Under the pieces are notes generated by a model. The model saw only the letters and a list, made by a program, of their open reading frames with translations. It ran no database searches and was not told where the DNA came from. A stretch of DNA of 64,000 nucleotides from Pedobacter cryoconitis. GTDB lineage: Bacteria > Bacteroidota > Bacteroidia > Sphingobacteriales > Sphingobacteriaceae. The stretch is taken from NCBI RefSeq assembly GCF_003259615.1, contig NZ_QLLR01000028.1:1-64000 (forward strand), read 5' to 3'. How positions within the stretch are numbered: position 1 is the first letter of the stretch; the number at the start of each line of letters is the position of its first letter. The position numbers and the translations under genes are program-made. Below are positions 32,180-41,173 of the stretch, one piece after another.

Positions 32180-33075
32180 CCTCTTAAAAATTCATCAACC
32201 AGCATTCTTTTTTTACCCTCATACTGTACATCTAGTAAAGTAATATAGCCATCCTGAGCAGCAAACTTTAAATAGGTCTTACCATCTGTCAGAAATGTTC
32301 CCGGAGCTGCCGAAGGAGCTGTTTCTTCAAAACCTGCTTTGAAAATCTTAATTGTTTTTTCATTCAGTTCTGCAAATGCAGTAGGGTATGGACTAAGCCC
32401 TCTGATCAGGTTATAGATTGTTTTTACAGGATTGTTCCAGTCTACTTTACAGAACTCTTTGAATATTTTAGGCGCATGTTTCAGCTCAGCAGAAAAAATC
32501 TGAGGTTGTTCTTTATAATCATTGGCTTCAATTGCTTTGACTGTTTTAACCAGTAAACCAGCACCAGCTTCCATCAAATGATCATGCAGATCGCCAGCTG
32601 TATCATCTTCAGCAATAGGCACTGTCTCTGAGAAAATTACATCCCCGGTATCGATTTCATGTTTCAGGAAGAACGTAGTTACTCCGCTTTCTTTTTCCCC
32701 ATTGATGATCGCATGATTAATTGGCGCGGCCCCACGGTATTGTGGTAAAAGGGAACCATGCAGATTAATAGTTCCTTTGGCAGGCATATTCCATACGACT
32801 TCCGGTAACATACGGAAAGCCACAACCACATGCAGGTCTGCATTTAAAGCTTTCAGCTCCGCGATAAAATCAGGATCTTTTAACTTCAATGGCTGCAATA
32901 CCTTTAAACCTTTTTCTACAGCATATTTTTTAACCGCACTTTCCTGTAATTTCTGCCCTCTTCCTGCTGGTTTATCCGCTGCGGTAACGACTCCCACGAT
33001 TTCAAATCCGGCTTCCGCTAAAGCATTTAAAGAAGCAACGGCAAAATCTGGCGTTCCCATGAAAACTATTTTCAT
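32167..33075 (-). CDS. fmt: Methionyl-tRNA formyltransferase
   Basis: 302 residues. It opens MKIVFMGTPDFAVASLNALA, contains the folate site and catalytic core TINLHGSLLPQYRGAAPINH with Asn-His and the later Asp in KHEIDTGDVIF, and has the C-terminal tRNA-binding domain (about 205-302, GTFLTDGKTYLKFAAQDGYI). It formylates initiator Met-tRNA with 10-formyl-tetrahydrofolate. Standard length and intact residues. Convergent with the aminotransferase gene. Confidence 0.96.
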   Translation of the reverse strand: MKIVFMGTPDFAVASLNALAEAGFEIVGVVTAADKPAGRGQKLQESAVKKYAVEKGLKVLQPLKLKDPDFIAELKALNADLHVVVAFRMLPEVVWNMPAKGTINLHGSLLPQYRGAAPINHAIINGEKESGVTTFFLKHEIDTGDVIFSETVPIAEDDTAGDLHDHLMEAGAGLLVKTVKAIEANDYKEQPQIFSAELKHAPKIFKEFCKVDWNNPVKTIYNLIRGLSPYPTAFAELNEKTIKIFKAGFEETAPSAAPGTFLTDGKTYLKFAAQDGYITLLDVQYEGKKRMLVDEFLRGMRL

Positions 33076-33189
33076 ATGTGTTTGTTTGGTTTATTCGTGA
33101 TCAAATTATTGTAAGGCCATGATGTTTGAACATCCTGTCTTTCTTTAGCAAAATAACTAAAAATTTAACGCATATTTTGTTTAATCTAT

Positions 33190-34239
33190 ATGGTTCAGAC
33201 TTCAGAAGAAATTAAAGAAATTGGTTTGGTATATGTTACTGACAGTATGCCTGGTCTTTACCGTAAAGGAAAACCCGGAAAGTTTTATTACGAAGACCAT
33301 AACGGTCAGCGGGTAAAAGACGAGGCGCAGCTGGAAAGAATTAAGGCACTGGTCTTACCACCCGCCTGGACTGAAGTGTGGATTGCTGCAAAAAAGAATG
33401 CCTATTTGCAGGCAACAGGAATGGATGCCGCAAAACGCAAACAATACCGTTACCATACCAAATGGACTTCCAGAAGGTCTGATCTTAAATATTACCGGTT
33501 GCTGGAATTCGGGAAAGCTTTGCCGCAAGCCAGGAAGAGAATTGCAAAAGACCTGAAGAGGCCTGTATACGACGAACAAAAGGTTTTGGCTATTTGTGTG
33601 CAGCTGATGCAAAAGACGCTTATCAGGGTAGGTAATGAGGCTTATGCGCAACTCTATGGTAGCTATGGTTTATCCACCTTAAGAAACAAACACGCTAAAA
33701 TAAATGGAAATGTGCTCCAGTTAAAATTTGTAGGTAAGAAAGGGGTGAAGCAAAAAGTTGCACTGAACGATAAGAATCTGGCAAAAATGGTGAAAAGTTG
33801 TATGGAGATTCCAGGGCAGGACTTATTCCAGTATTATACAGCCGATTCAGAACGCAGGGCGATAGATTCAGGGATGATTAATAACTATATCAAAGAAATT
33901 ACCGGGAGTGATTTTACCGCTAAAGACTTTCGTACCTGGGGCGGCACGCTCGAAGCACTAAGGCAGCTTGCTATTTGTACCGGCAATGTGGAAGAAGAAC
34001 GGCCTAAGAAAAAGATTGTTACCGAAGTTTTGAAATGTGTAGCCAGTAAATTAGGAAATACACCCGCTGTCTGTAAAAGTTCTTATGTATATCCGCTGCT
34101 GCTGGAAGCTTTTGAAAATGACAGGCTATTAAAGTATATGAAGAAAATACATACCACCAAACCTGATACTATTCAGGCGATGGAAAACGACGAAAAAGTA
34201 TTAATGCAGTTTCTCAAAGCCGTCCAGAAGAAAGTATAA
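33190..34239 (+). CDS. DNA topoisomerase IB (poxvirus/bacterial type)
   Basis: 349 residues. An N-terminal beta domain (GLYRKGKPGKFYYEDHNGQR) is followed by the catalytic domain of type IB topoisomerases: VLPPAWTEVWIAAKKNAYLQ, YHTKWTSRRSDLKYYRLLEF, IRVGNEAYAQLYGSYGLSTL, KDFRTWGGTLEALRQL, and the nucleophile in SYVYP (Tyr299). It relaxes DNA supercoils through a 3'-phosphotyrosine. The residues are intact, so activity is expected. Divergent from fmt and convergent with the DeoR gene; 9 nt between stops. Confidence 0.93.
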   Translation: MVQTSEEIKEIGLVYVTDSMPGLYRKGKPGKFYYEDHNGQRVKDEAQLERIKALVLPPAWTEVWIAAKKNAYLQATGMDAAKRKQYRYHTKWTSRRSDLKYYRLLEFGKALPQARKRIAKDLKRPVYDEQKVLAICVQLMQKTLIRVGNEAYAQLYGSYGLSTLRNKHAKINGNVLQLKFVGKKGVKQKVALNDKNLAKMVKSCMEIPGQDLFQYYTADSERRAIDSGMINNYIKEITGSDFTAKDFRTWGGTLEALRQLAICTGNVEEERPKKKIVTEVLKCVASKLGNTPAVCKSSYVYPLLLEAFENDRLLKYMKKIHTTKPDTIQAMENDEKVLMQFLKAVQKKV

Positions 34240-34248
34240 CCAGTTTCT

Positions 34249-34998
34249 TTATTCCAGCCTGATGCCCAGATCACGATAACTTTTAAGGTTTTCATGGTTA
34301 GGGTCTGTATCCGTAATAATAATATCAAGGTCACTTGTACTGGTGATATAATAAGACTCTGTGGTGTCCAGCTTTTCAAATGTGGCAATCGCGATAACTT
34401 GTTTGGAAGTCTCTACCATTGCTTTTTTAATCTGGCAGTCTTCATAACTGATACCCGTTACCCCAGAGATCAGATCGATGCTGCATATACCAAGAAAACA
34501 GATGTCCGGCCGGATACCGCGGATAGTTTGTATCACTTCAAAACCTGTTGTGGAAAAAGAGGATTTATTTAACCTGCCGCCTAAAAAGATAACTTCAATG
34601 AAAGGGTGATCTTCCAGTACAGTTGCCACAGGAAAACTATTGGTGACCACGGTGATCTGCAAATCTCTCGGCAAATGTGTTGCAATAGCCAGCACAGAAG
34701 TACCTGAGTCAAATAAAACCACCTGACCGTTTTTAATCAGCTTTATTGCCTTTTGGGCGATGATTTCTTTATGAGATACGTCGTAATGTTCTCTTTCCCG
34801 GAAATGCTGCGGGATGGGGGAGCGGGAAATCGCCCCGCCACGCACTGCTTTTAACAATCCCTGGTCAGATAATTCTTTAATATCACGTCTTACAGTATCT
34901 TCAGAAACTGCTAATAATGTACTTAAATCACCTAAAAGTACTTTTCGCTCTTTACGGATATGCTCAATAATCAGTTGTAATCTTTCTGCCTTAATCAT
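34249..34998 (-). CDS. DeoR-family transcriptional repressor
   Basis: 249 residues. An N-terminal winged helix (about 5-58: LGDLSTLLAVSEDTVRRDIK, ELSDQGLLKAVRGGAIS) is followed by a DeoR C-terminal sugar-phosphate sensor domain: VVLFDSGTSVLAIATHLP, LQITVVTNSFPVATVL, IEVIFLGGRLN and CFLGICSIDLISGVTG. Such regulators are released from DNA by phosphorylated sugars. Divergent from the deoxyribonucleotidase gene; the shared gap holds two copies of a palindromic site, so it probably controls that gene and itself. Confidence 0.9.
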   Translation of the reverse strand: MIKAERLQLIIEHIRKERKVLLGDLSTLLAVSEDTVRRDIKELSDQGLLKAVRGGAISRSPIPQHFREREHYDVSHKEIIAQKAIKLIKNGQVVLFDSGTSVLAIATHLPRDLQITVVTNSFPVATVLEDHPFIEVIFLGGRLNKSSFSTTGFEVIQTIRGIRPDICFLGICSIDLISGVTGISYEDCQIKKAMVETSKQVIAIATFEKLDTTESYYITSTSDLDIIITDTDPNHENLKSYRDLGIRLE

Positions 34999-35036
34999 CT
35001 TAGTTGCAAAGATACAAATAAAAACTATTCTATTAT

Positions 35037-35050
35037 TGCAATATATTGCA
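35037..35050. promoter_or_regulatory. Operator copy 1, perfect 14-bp palindrome
   Basis: TGCAATATATTGCA is its own reverse complement. It lies upstream of the -7 box of the deoxyribonucleotidase gene and 39 nt before the divergent DeoR start, fitting a repressor site. Confidence 0.65.
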
Positions 35051-35059
35051 GCTTATTGC

Positions 35060-35067
35060 TATATTTG
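35060..35067 (+). promoter_or_regulatory. -7 element of the deoxyribonucleotidase gene
   Basis: TATATTTG (TAnnTTTG), 19 nt before ATG 35087, flanked on both sides by operator copies. Confidence 0.6.
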
Positions 35068-35081
35068 TTGCAATATATTAC
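35068..35081. promoter_or_regulatory. Operator copy 2, imperfect
   Basis: TTGCAATATATTAC repeats the left part of copy 1, starting directly after the -7 box where transcription begins. The right arm deviates from the palindrome in two positions. Confidence 0.6.
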
Positions 35082-35086
35082 GAATT

Positions 35087-35638
35087 ATGAATAGAAATAG
35101 AAAAACAATAGCCATCGATATGGATGGTGTGATTGCCGATACAGAAGCACAGTTTATGGATTGGTATGAAAAAGAACATGGAATACGGGTTCCAAGAGAA
35201 GAAAGATTAGGAGTACCAGAACCTGATGGGTTTCCTGACAAAACTGCGATCAGAAGATATGTTTATACCTCTGGGTTTTTCAGGACAATCCCTGTTATGC
35301 CGGGAGCAATTGAAGCGGTGAAGACTTTAATGGAAGATTACGAGGTTTTCATTGTATCTGCAGCAACAGAATTTCCGCAATGTTTATCCGAAAAACTGGA
35401 ATGGTTAAATGAATATTTTCCTTTTATCAGCTGGACAAATATTGTTTTGTGTGGTGATAAGAGTATCATTGATACCGATTACCTGATTGATGACCATTGT
35501 AAGAACCTTGACTTTTGCAAAGGCAGGCCAATTATGTTTAATGGATCACATAATGTAAATCAGTTGCACCATACCCGGGTAATGAATTGGGATGAAGTAC
35601 TGGATTTGTTTGAGAAAGAAAAGCTTTCAGTCGTATAG
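35087..35638 (+). CDS. 5'(3')-deoxyribonucleotidase
   Basis: 183 residues, ATG 35087; the longer upstream frame overlaps the DeoR gene and is not used. It is a HAD-type phosphatase of the NT5C family: IAIDMDGVIADTEAQFMDWY with nucleophile D11 and D13, VFIVSAATEFPQ near 100, and DYLIDDHCKNLDFC near 145. It dephosphorylates deoxyribonucleoside monophosphates, so DeoR control by a deoxy-sugar phosphate would make sense. Context and operator pair support that link. Confidence 0.9.
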   Translation: MNRNRKTIAIDMDGVIADTEAQFMDWYEKEHGIRVPREERLGVPEPDGFPDKTAIRRYVYTSGFFRTIPVMPGAIEAVKTLMEDYEVFIVSAATEFPQCLSEKLEWLNEYFPFISWTNIVLCGDKSIIDTDYLIDDHCKNLDFCKGRPIMFNGSHNVNQLHHTRVMNWDEVLDLFEKEKLSVV

Positions 35639-35696
35639 CTATTTAATATAGCCGGATAAAGATAAAAACCTCCTCCCGATTTGGGAAGAGAGTTCT

Positions 35697-35909
35697 TTAT
35701 GCGTCTTTTTTAGGTGCTTTCTTTATAGATTCAACAGGTTGTTCTTCCCGTTCTCTCTTTTTTGCAGGATTTTTAAAATGAGGCTCATCCTGAGTATAAT
35801 CTTCATCCTCAGGTTTTTTTACTGCCTTATTTCCTTCATCAACCTCAGGAACCGGCTCTTGAAAGTTGCTGCTTGGTTTCTCATTTTTTCTTTTAGGGTC
35901 CTTGTTCAT
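35697..35909 (-). CDS. Small hydrophilic disordered protein, unknown
   Basis: 70 residues from the ATG at 35907-35909 (an upstream GTG is possible). Nearly all Lys, Glu, Pro, Asp and Gln (SSNFQEPVPEVDEGNKAV, KKREREEQPVESIKKAPKKD), so it is predicted to be unstructured. It lies 17 nt downstream of the NamZ-like gene in the reverse direction of the chromosome. No family recognised; similar low-complexity proteins are common in Pedobacter. Confidence 0.55.
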   Translation of the reverse strand: MNKDPKRKNEKPSSNFQEPVPEVDEGNKAVKKPEDEDYTQDEPHFKNPAKKREREEQPVESIKKAPKKDA

Positions 35910-35926
35910 CACTGATCAGTTTAAGG

Positions 35927-37183
35927 TTAAGGATACAGCAAGTATTTCTTGCGCATCTTTTTATACTGACTTAATCCTGGTTCCCAGCTTGCCCTGATTT
36001 CTTTTTCAGATTTGCCTGCAATAATTTGCTCCCTTAAGCTATAAACACCAGCAAGCTTATCAAAATTATTCATTTGCTTGCTGAGCTTGAAGTTGAAGAA
36101 ATCTGCTTTATCGGGATAAGCCTGGTACAATTCAATAAGCCACTTAAGATTTAACACCTTATCCTTCCTAAGGTTTGAAATATTATAATTTCTCAGATCT
36201 AAACCATAACATTCCTGGTTTTGATGTAAGGGAGTTTCTGCCATTCCCTTGATACTTTTGGGCGTAAACGAAAAACTATATTTTCCTTTCAATGCTGGTG
36301 CACCTAAAACTGTAAATGGAAACAGGGTTCCCCGTCCCTGGCTCAGATACGTGCCTTCAAAAAGACAAAGCGTAGGGTAAAGTAAAATTGATTGTTGTGT
36401 ATTTAGATTTGGAGACGGCTTCACAGGTAAATCGTAGGGCATATCGTGGTTATAATCTGCCACTTTAATAATCGTGATTTTACACTGGACTTTATTTTTC
36501 AGCCAGCCTTCCCCATTTAACATTTGTGCGTATTCGCCGACAGTCAATCCATGGACAATTGGAATTGGTTTCAAACCGATACCCGATACCAGTCTGGAAT
36601 CCAGAATAGGGCCGTCTATATAAAACCCGTTAGGATTTGGTCTGTCCAGAATAATCAGTTCTTTCTTATTTTCTGCGCAGGCCTGCATCACATACTGCAG
36701 GGTATTGATATAAGTGTAGAAACGTACGCCCACATCCTGAATGTCAAAAACCATTATATCGACATCAGCTAAGTCTGCCGGGGTAGGGATTTCATGTTTA
36801 CCATATAAGGAAACTGCTTTAATCCCTGTTTTCTGATCGATCGCATCGTCTACTTTTATTCCCGCACTGGCATCACCTCTGAAACCATGTTCCGGGCCGA
36901 AGATTTTGACAATATTTACACCGCGTTTTAAAAGGCTGTCTACCGATGTGGTTTCATTAATCACAGAAGTTGGGTTGACTACCATTCCGACCCGTTTTCC
37001 TTTCAGCAACGGCAGATATTTCTCCGTTTGCGCTGCCCCGGTCAGCATTTCATGGCCAGTGGTTTTTTGTACTGCTGGTTTGACGCTGGAACTATCACTA
37101 TCAGTCATTTTGGAATTAGCACAGGCCTGTATGCTGAGCATAGCCAGGCAAATCGGGAATATTACGGAAGAAGATAGTTTCAT
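35927..37183 (-). CDS. NamZ-like exo-beta-N-acetylmuramidase (DUF1343) lipoprotein
   Basis: 418 residues. The signal peptide ends in a lipobox-like LSIQAC (about residue 21), so export and lipid anchoring are expected. The body has DUF1343 signatures: LLKGKRVGMVVNPTSVINET, VKIFGPEHGFRGDASAG, VMVFDIQDVGVRFYTYINTL-type block (DIQDVG.RFYTY), LIILDRPNPNGFYIDGPIL and LSQGRGTLFPFTVLGAP. NamZ of Tannerella removes MurNAc from peptidoglycan fragments, so this protein probably serves wall recycling in the periplasm. Confidence 0.88.
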   Translation of the reverse strand: MKLSSSVIFPICLAMLSIQACANSKMTDSDSSSVKPAVQKTTGHEMLTGAAQTEKYLPLLKGKRVGMVVNPTSVINETTSVDSLLKRGVNIVKIFGPEHGFRGDASAGIKVDDAIDQKTGIKAVSLYGKHEIPTPADLADVDIMVFDIQDVGVRFYTYINTLQYVMQACAENKKELIILDRPNPNGFYIDGPILDSRLVSGIGLKPIPIVHGLTVGEYAQMLNGEGWLKNKVQCKITIIKVADYNHDMPYDLPVKPSPNLNTQQSILLYPTLCLFEGTYLSQGRGTLFPFTVLGAPALKGKYSFSFTPKSIKGMAETPLHQNQECYGLDLRNYNISNLRKDKVLNLKWLIELYQAYPDKADFFNFKLSKQMNNFDKLAGVYSLREQIIAGKSEKEIRASWEPGLSQYKKMRKKYLLYP

Positions 37184-37288
37184 AAGACCTTTTTTTACTT
37201 ATTATAGTTGAATTCAAAATCAAATAACCATTTTTGCTATTGTCTGTTTTTGTTTAACCAGGCTCTAAGTTACAGTTTATTAAAAATT

Positions 37289-38509
37289 TTGAATACAGAA
37301 TATTTCATAGCCAGGCGAATTGCCATCAAATCAGAACGCACATTTTCTAAGCTTATCGTCCGTATTGCTATTGCGGGGGTAATGCTGAGTCTTGCGGTCA
37401 TGATGTTATCGATTGCCATTATCAAAGGCTTTAAAACAGAAATACAAGAAAAAGTAAGAGGATTTGTTGGGGATGTAAGAATTTTTAAACTCGATTTAAA
37501 CAATTCTTTTGAACTGACACCTTTTGTTCCTACCGCCAAAACTCTGGCTGATCTGAAACAAAATAAGGATATTGCTTACTTCCAGGCTTATGCTACAAAA
37601 CCAGCTATTATTTCGGCGAACGACGAAGTAGAAGGGATTAATTTCAAAGGTATAGACCGTAATTTTAACTGGGATTATATCACCAAACACTTAGTGAGTG
37701 GCAGGATCATGGATTTTTCAGACAGCACTAAAGCGACAAAAGAAATCCTGATTTCTTCTTTCACTGCCAACCGGCTGAAGCTTAAAACCGGAGATAGCTT
37801 TGTCATGTACTTTGTACAGAACCCGCCGCGTAAACGTCCTTTTAAAATTGTAGGTATTTATGATATTGGCGTAGAAGAAATTGATAAAAGTTTTGTACTG
37901 GGAGATATTAACATCATCAGGCGTTTAAATAACTGGCAGCCCAATGAGATTGGCGCTATTGAAATCAAACTTAAAAACTTTTCACGTCTGCAGGCTGCCT
38001 CTGACAAGATTTATTCTTCGATGGAGATTAACCTTAAATCAGAATCTGTCAAAGAATATTTTCCCAATATCTTCACCTGGTTATCCTTGCTGGATGTGAA
38101 TACCAGGGTATTGCTTGTTTTAATGATGATTGTCGGGGTAATTAATATGATTACTGCCTTGCTGATCATGATTCTGGAAAGAACCAATATGATTGGCATG
38201 TTAAAAGCCTTTGGGATGACTGATTTTAGTGTGATGAAAGTCTTTTTATACAATGCTTTGTACCTGGTTGGGGTAGGCCTGGTACTCGGCAACATCCTGG
38301 GTCTGGGTTTGGGCTTCCTGCAACAATATACCCATGTCTTCAGGCTGAACCAGGGGTCTTATTATTTGTCTTATGTGCCGATAGAATTTCATTTTACTGA
38401 TGTGCTGCTTCTTAATGTTGCAATAATTGTAATTTGTTTCGTGGTATTGATCCTGCCATCCCTGCTGGTGAGCAGAATATCTCCGCTCAAAGCGATACGC
38501 TTTAAATAA
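37289..38509 (+). CDS. ABC transporter permease, FtsX/LolC-like
   Basis: 406 residues from TTG 37289 (NTEYFIARRIAIKSER), which aligns with the usual 'FIArR' start of LolC/E permeases; no ATG exists near, and an earlier TTG at 37208 is possible. One N-terminal membrane span (about 28-50), a large periplasmic domain (about 55-270) with IKGFKTEIQEKVRGFVGDV, and three C-terminal spans (about 280-400) follow the family. It probably works with an ATPase in lipoprotein release or envelope export; no ATPase gene is adjacent. A 23-bp inverted repeat follows. Confidence 0.85.
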   Translation: MNTEYFIARRIAIKSERTFSKLIVRIAIAGVMLSLAVMMLSIAIIKGFKTEIQEKVRGFVGDVRIFKLDLNNSFELTPFVPTAKTLADLKQNKDIAYFQAYATKPAIISANDEVEGINFKGIDRNFNWDYITKHLVSGRIMDFSDSTKATKEILISSFTANRLKLKTGDSFVMYFVQNPPRKRPFKIVGIYDIGVEEIDKSFVLGDINIIRRLNNWQPNEIGAIEIKLKNFSRLQAASDKIYSSMEINLKSESVKEYFPNIFTWLSLLDVNTRVLLVLMMIVGVINMITALLIMILERTNMIGMLKAFGMTDFSVMKVFLYNALYLVGVGLVLGNILGLGLGFLQQYTHVFRLNQGSYYLSYVPIEFHFTDVLLLNVAIIVICFVVLILPSLLVSRISPLKAIRFK

Positions 38510-38515
38510 CGGTTT

Positions 38516-38572
38516 TACTCTTATAAAAAAAGGTTGCAATCTATGTAGATGCAACCTTTTTTTATAAGAGTA
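38516..38572. terminator. Bidirectional terminator, 23-bp stem
   Basis: TACTCTTATAAAAAAAGGTTGCA (38516-38538) is repeated inverted at 38550-38572, with A and T runs on both sides, between convergent genes. Confidence 0.9.
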
Positions 38573-38581
38573 TTTAGTCTT

Positions 38582-40990
38582 TTACTTTGCGTTTTTTACA
38601 TATTTATCTAACCACGCATTCATTTCCCAAAGGCAGTGCAAGATGTTTTCTTTACCACGGTAACCGTGTGCCTCATAAGGTAGAAAGACTAATCTTGTTG
38701 TTCCGCCATGGCCTTTGATCGCATTGAACAAACGCTCACTGTTAATTGGGAAAGTACCTGTATTATCATCAGAGTCTCCATGAATCAATAAAAGCGGGGT
38801 TTTAATCTTATCCGCATAACTGAAAGGGCTCATTTCATAATATAGCTTTGGCACTTCCCAGTAAGTACGGTCTTCATTCTGGAACCCAAAAGGGGTCAAA
38901 GTTCTGTTATAAGCACCACTGCGTGCAATACCAGCTTTAAACAGGTTGGTATGCGCCAGTAAATTTGCAGTCATGAATGCGCCATAACTATGTCCGCCTA
39001 CAGCCATTCTGTTTCTATCTCCAACACCAAGGTCGGCAAGTTTATTGATCGCGGCTTCTGCATTTAATTTTAACTGATCCACGAAAGTATCATTAGGTTT
39101 TTTTCCTTCTTTCGCTACAATTGGCATTTCAGCATTGTCAAGGACTGCATACCCTTGGGTAACCCAGTAAATCGGAGTACCCCAGCTCAGTACTGTAAAA
39201 CGATCTTTAGATCCTCTGATTTGTGCTGCATCTGCTGCAGAGTTAAATTCACGTGGATAAGCCCAGATCAGTGTTGGCAACGGGCCGTCTTTGGCTTTGT
39301 CATAACCTTTCGGCAAATATAAATTACCAGTAAGATCTATACCATCAGCACGTTTGTAAGTGATTTTTTCTTTAGTAGTTCCTTCCAGACCCGGGTATGG
39401 GTTAATAAAATCAGTTACTGGTCTGTCGGCCATTCTAAGTACCAGGTTTTTAATGTAATAGTTTGGTACTTCTTTTTGCGACTCTTTCCTGGTTAACAAT
39501 ACTAACTTGTTAGCATCCAGCACATCTACCACATATTCATAAGAACCTTCCGCACTGCGCCAGATAATCTCGTTCTTTTTAGAAGCCAGATCAAATTTCG
39601 CCAGGAACGGTAAATCGCCTTTTGGAGAAGAACCAGTTATATTGTTCATTAATAACTTAGTACCGTTATCGACAGTTTGCACTACCTTCCGGCCAAATGC
39701 GTTCTTTTCTGTAACCGGGTTACCTGGGTTATTGTAATTATCAGTCTCATTCAATTCATAAAGAGTTTCTATTGTACCTGTAGTTGGGTTATAGCGGCTC
39801 AGTTTGATGGTTTGTTTCCCATGAAGTTCTTCTTTAACCAGGGCCAGGGTTTCATTTCCCCAGATGGTTTCGCGGTAACGGGTTGCTGTTTTAAAAAGCT
39901 CTTTAGCCTCACCAGAGAATGGTGCACTTAAGGCAAAAACCGCATCATGAAAAGGTACTGTTTTTTTGATCAGCCCGCTGTCCAGTGGTTGAGCCCAGGT
40001 AATGGTAGCCGCCTGATCTGCTCTCCACTCGTAGTTGCGGGGAACGTTTTGTGTATTGTCATAGCCCGACGGAGTACTTTCTTTAGAAGGTAATTCTGCC
40101 AGAACTTTAATCGATTTACCAGACAGATCCGTGATTTTTACTGTAGTTGGAAAACCATAAGCAGGAACCAGGTAAGAGAAAGGCTTGCTGATTGTTTCCT
40201 GCAGCAGATATTTTTTATCCGGAGAAACATTAACATCAGCATACATTGCCGGCTGGCCGATTAAAGTTTGCTTTCCACTTTTATATTGAACCAATTGCGA
40301 GGTTGCAAAGAATTCAAATAACTGCTCATCAAACGGAGTTTTGATTAAATCCTGGTAAGTTGGGTTTGGTGCCGCTTTACCAATATTCTGTTGTATGGAA
40401 GGGCCTTTAGGTAATAATGGCTTAACCGGGATCGCACTGGCTGGTTTTGTAGCTACCCTGTATAAAATGGTCTGATCATCTACCCAGGTAATTCCAGCTC
40501 CTAAAGTTACATTTAAAGGTTGTTGGTTAATTTTAACAGCTTTTAAAGTGGCAATATCTATAGTATATAAATCAACACCCTTTTGAGTAGTCTGTGTGAA
40601 AGATATTTTATTTTGTGAAGGATTCCATGCTGCGTTAGCTGCAGCTAATGGAACAGGAAGACCAGTAATTTTGGCGATTTTTCCTGTTTTAATATTTTTC
40701 AGCGTAAAGTCGTTAATAAATGTCTGTCTGCTCGGAGAGAAATTATTAGGGTTGATGCGTAATCCTGCAATACGGAATTCAGGCATGGCTAATTCTTCCA
40801 CAGAAGGATAAGAGTCTCTGGTGCTTAGCAGCATCCATTCTGCTTTACTGTCAAGACTAACAGTAGGTGTGGGTTTGGCTAATAAAAGATCAGCAATTGC
40901 TTTTGGCGGCAGTTGGTAATTGACCGCATCCTGTGCAAATACGCCAGTTGCAGCCGTAAATAAAAATAAGGTGAGTAGTGATTTTTTCAT
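38582..40990 (-). CDS. S9 family serine peptidase, secreted
   Basis: 802 residues with an N-terminal signal peptide (LTLFLFTAATGVFAQD). The beta-propeller part occupies about 30-550, and the alpha/beta hydrolase domain has GGHSYGAFMTANLLAHT with nucleophile Ser668, then LLIHGDSDDNTGTFP (Asp) and LPYEAHGYRG (His). Prolyl oligopeptidase-family members cleave short peptides in the periplasm; the sequence resembles glutamyl endopeptidase-like members. It is monocistronic, between two terminator-like structures. Confidence 0.9.
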   Translation of the reverse strand: MKKSLLTLFLFTAATGVFAQDAVNYQLPPKAIADLLLAKPTPTVSLDSKAEWMLLSTRDSYPSVEELAMPEFRIAGLRINPNNFSPSRQTFINDFTLKNIKTGKIAKITGLPVPLAAANAAWNPSQNKISFTQTTQKGVDLYTIDIATLKAVKINQQPLNVTLGAGITWVDDQTILYRVATKPASAIPVKPLLPKGPSIQQNIGKAAPNPTYQDLIKTPFDEQLFEFFATSQLVQYKSGKQTLIGQPAMYADVNVSPDKKYLLQETISKPFSYLVPAYGFPTTVKITDLSGKSIKVLAELPSKESTPSGYDNTQNVPRNYEWRADQAATITWAQPLDSGLIKKTVPFHDAVFALSAPFSGEAKELFKTATRYRETIWGNETLALVKEELHGKQTIKLSRYNPTTGTIETLYELNETDNYNNPGNPVTEKNAFGRKVVQTVDNGTKLLMNNITGSSPKGDLPFLAKFDLASKKNEIIWRSAEGSYEYVVDVLDANKLVLLTRKESQKEVPNYYIKNLVLRMADRPVTDFINPYPGLEGTTKEKITYKRADGIDLTGNLYLPKGYDKAKDGPLPTLIWAYPREFNSAADAAQIRGSKDRFTVLSWGTPIYWVTQGYAVLDNAEMPIVAKEGKKPNDTFVDQLKLNAEAAINKLADLGVGDRNRMAVGGHSYGAFMTANLLAHTNLFKAGIARSGAYNRTLTPFGFQNEDRTYWEVPKLYYEMSPFSYADKIKTPLLLIHGDSDDNTGTFPINSERLFNAIKGHGGTTRLVFLPYEAHGYRGKENILHCLWEMNAWLDKYVKNAK

Positions 40991-41137
40991 ATTGATGGGA
41001 ATTTGTTAATCTGGTAAAACTACAAAATCCCGTTACCTGATTAGCTTTAATCGTATCAAAATATTGATACAATAGGAATTTAAACCTGATATTTTACGGT
41101 TTCGTATAGATTATACCGGATATTGTGCTTATTTCCG

Positions 41138-41145
41138 TAAATTTG
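41138..41145 (+). promoter_or_regulatory. -7 element before the DEAD-box gene
   Basis: TAAATTTG (TAnnTTTG), 28 nt upstream of the GTG start at 41174. Confidence 0.5.
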
Positions 41146-41173
41146 GCGAAATATCAATTTTAACTGAAATACT

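Noticed and set aside
34814..35086. Longer N-terminus for the deoxyribonucleotidase
   Set aside because: It would overlap the divergent DeoR gene and cross the operators and promoter; ATG 35087 fits the family start.
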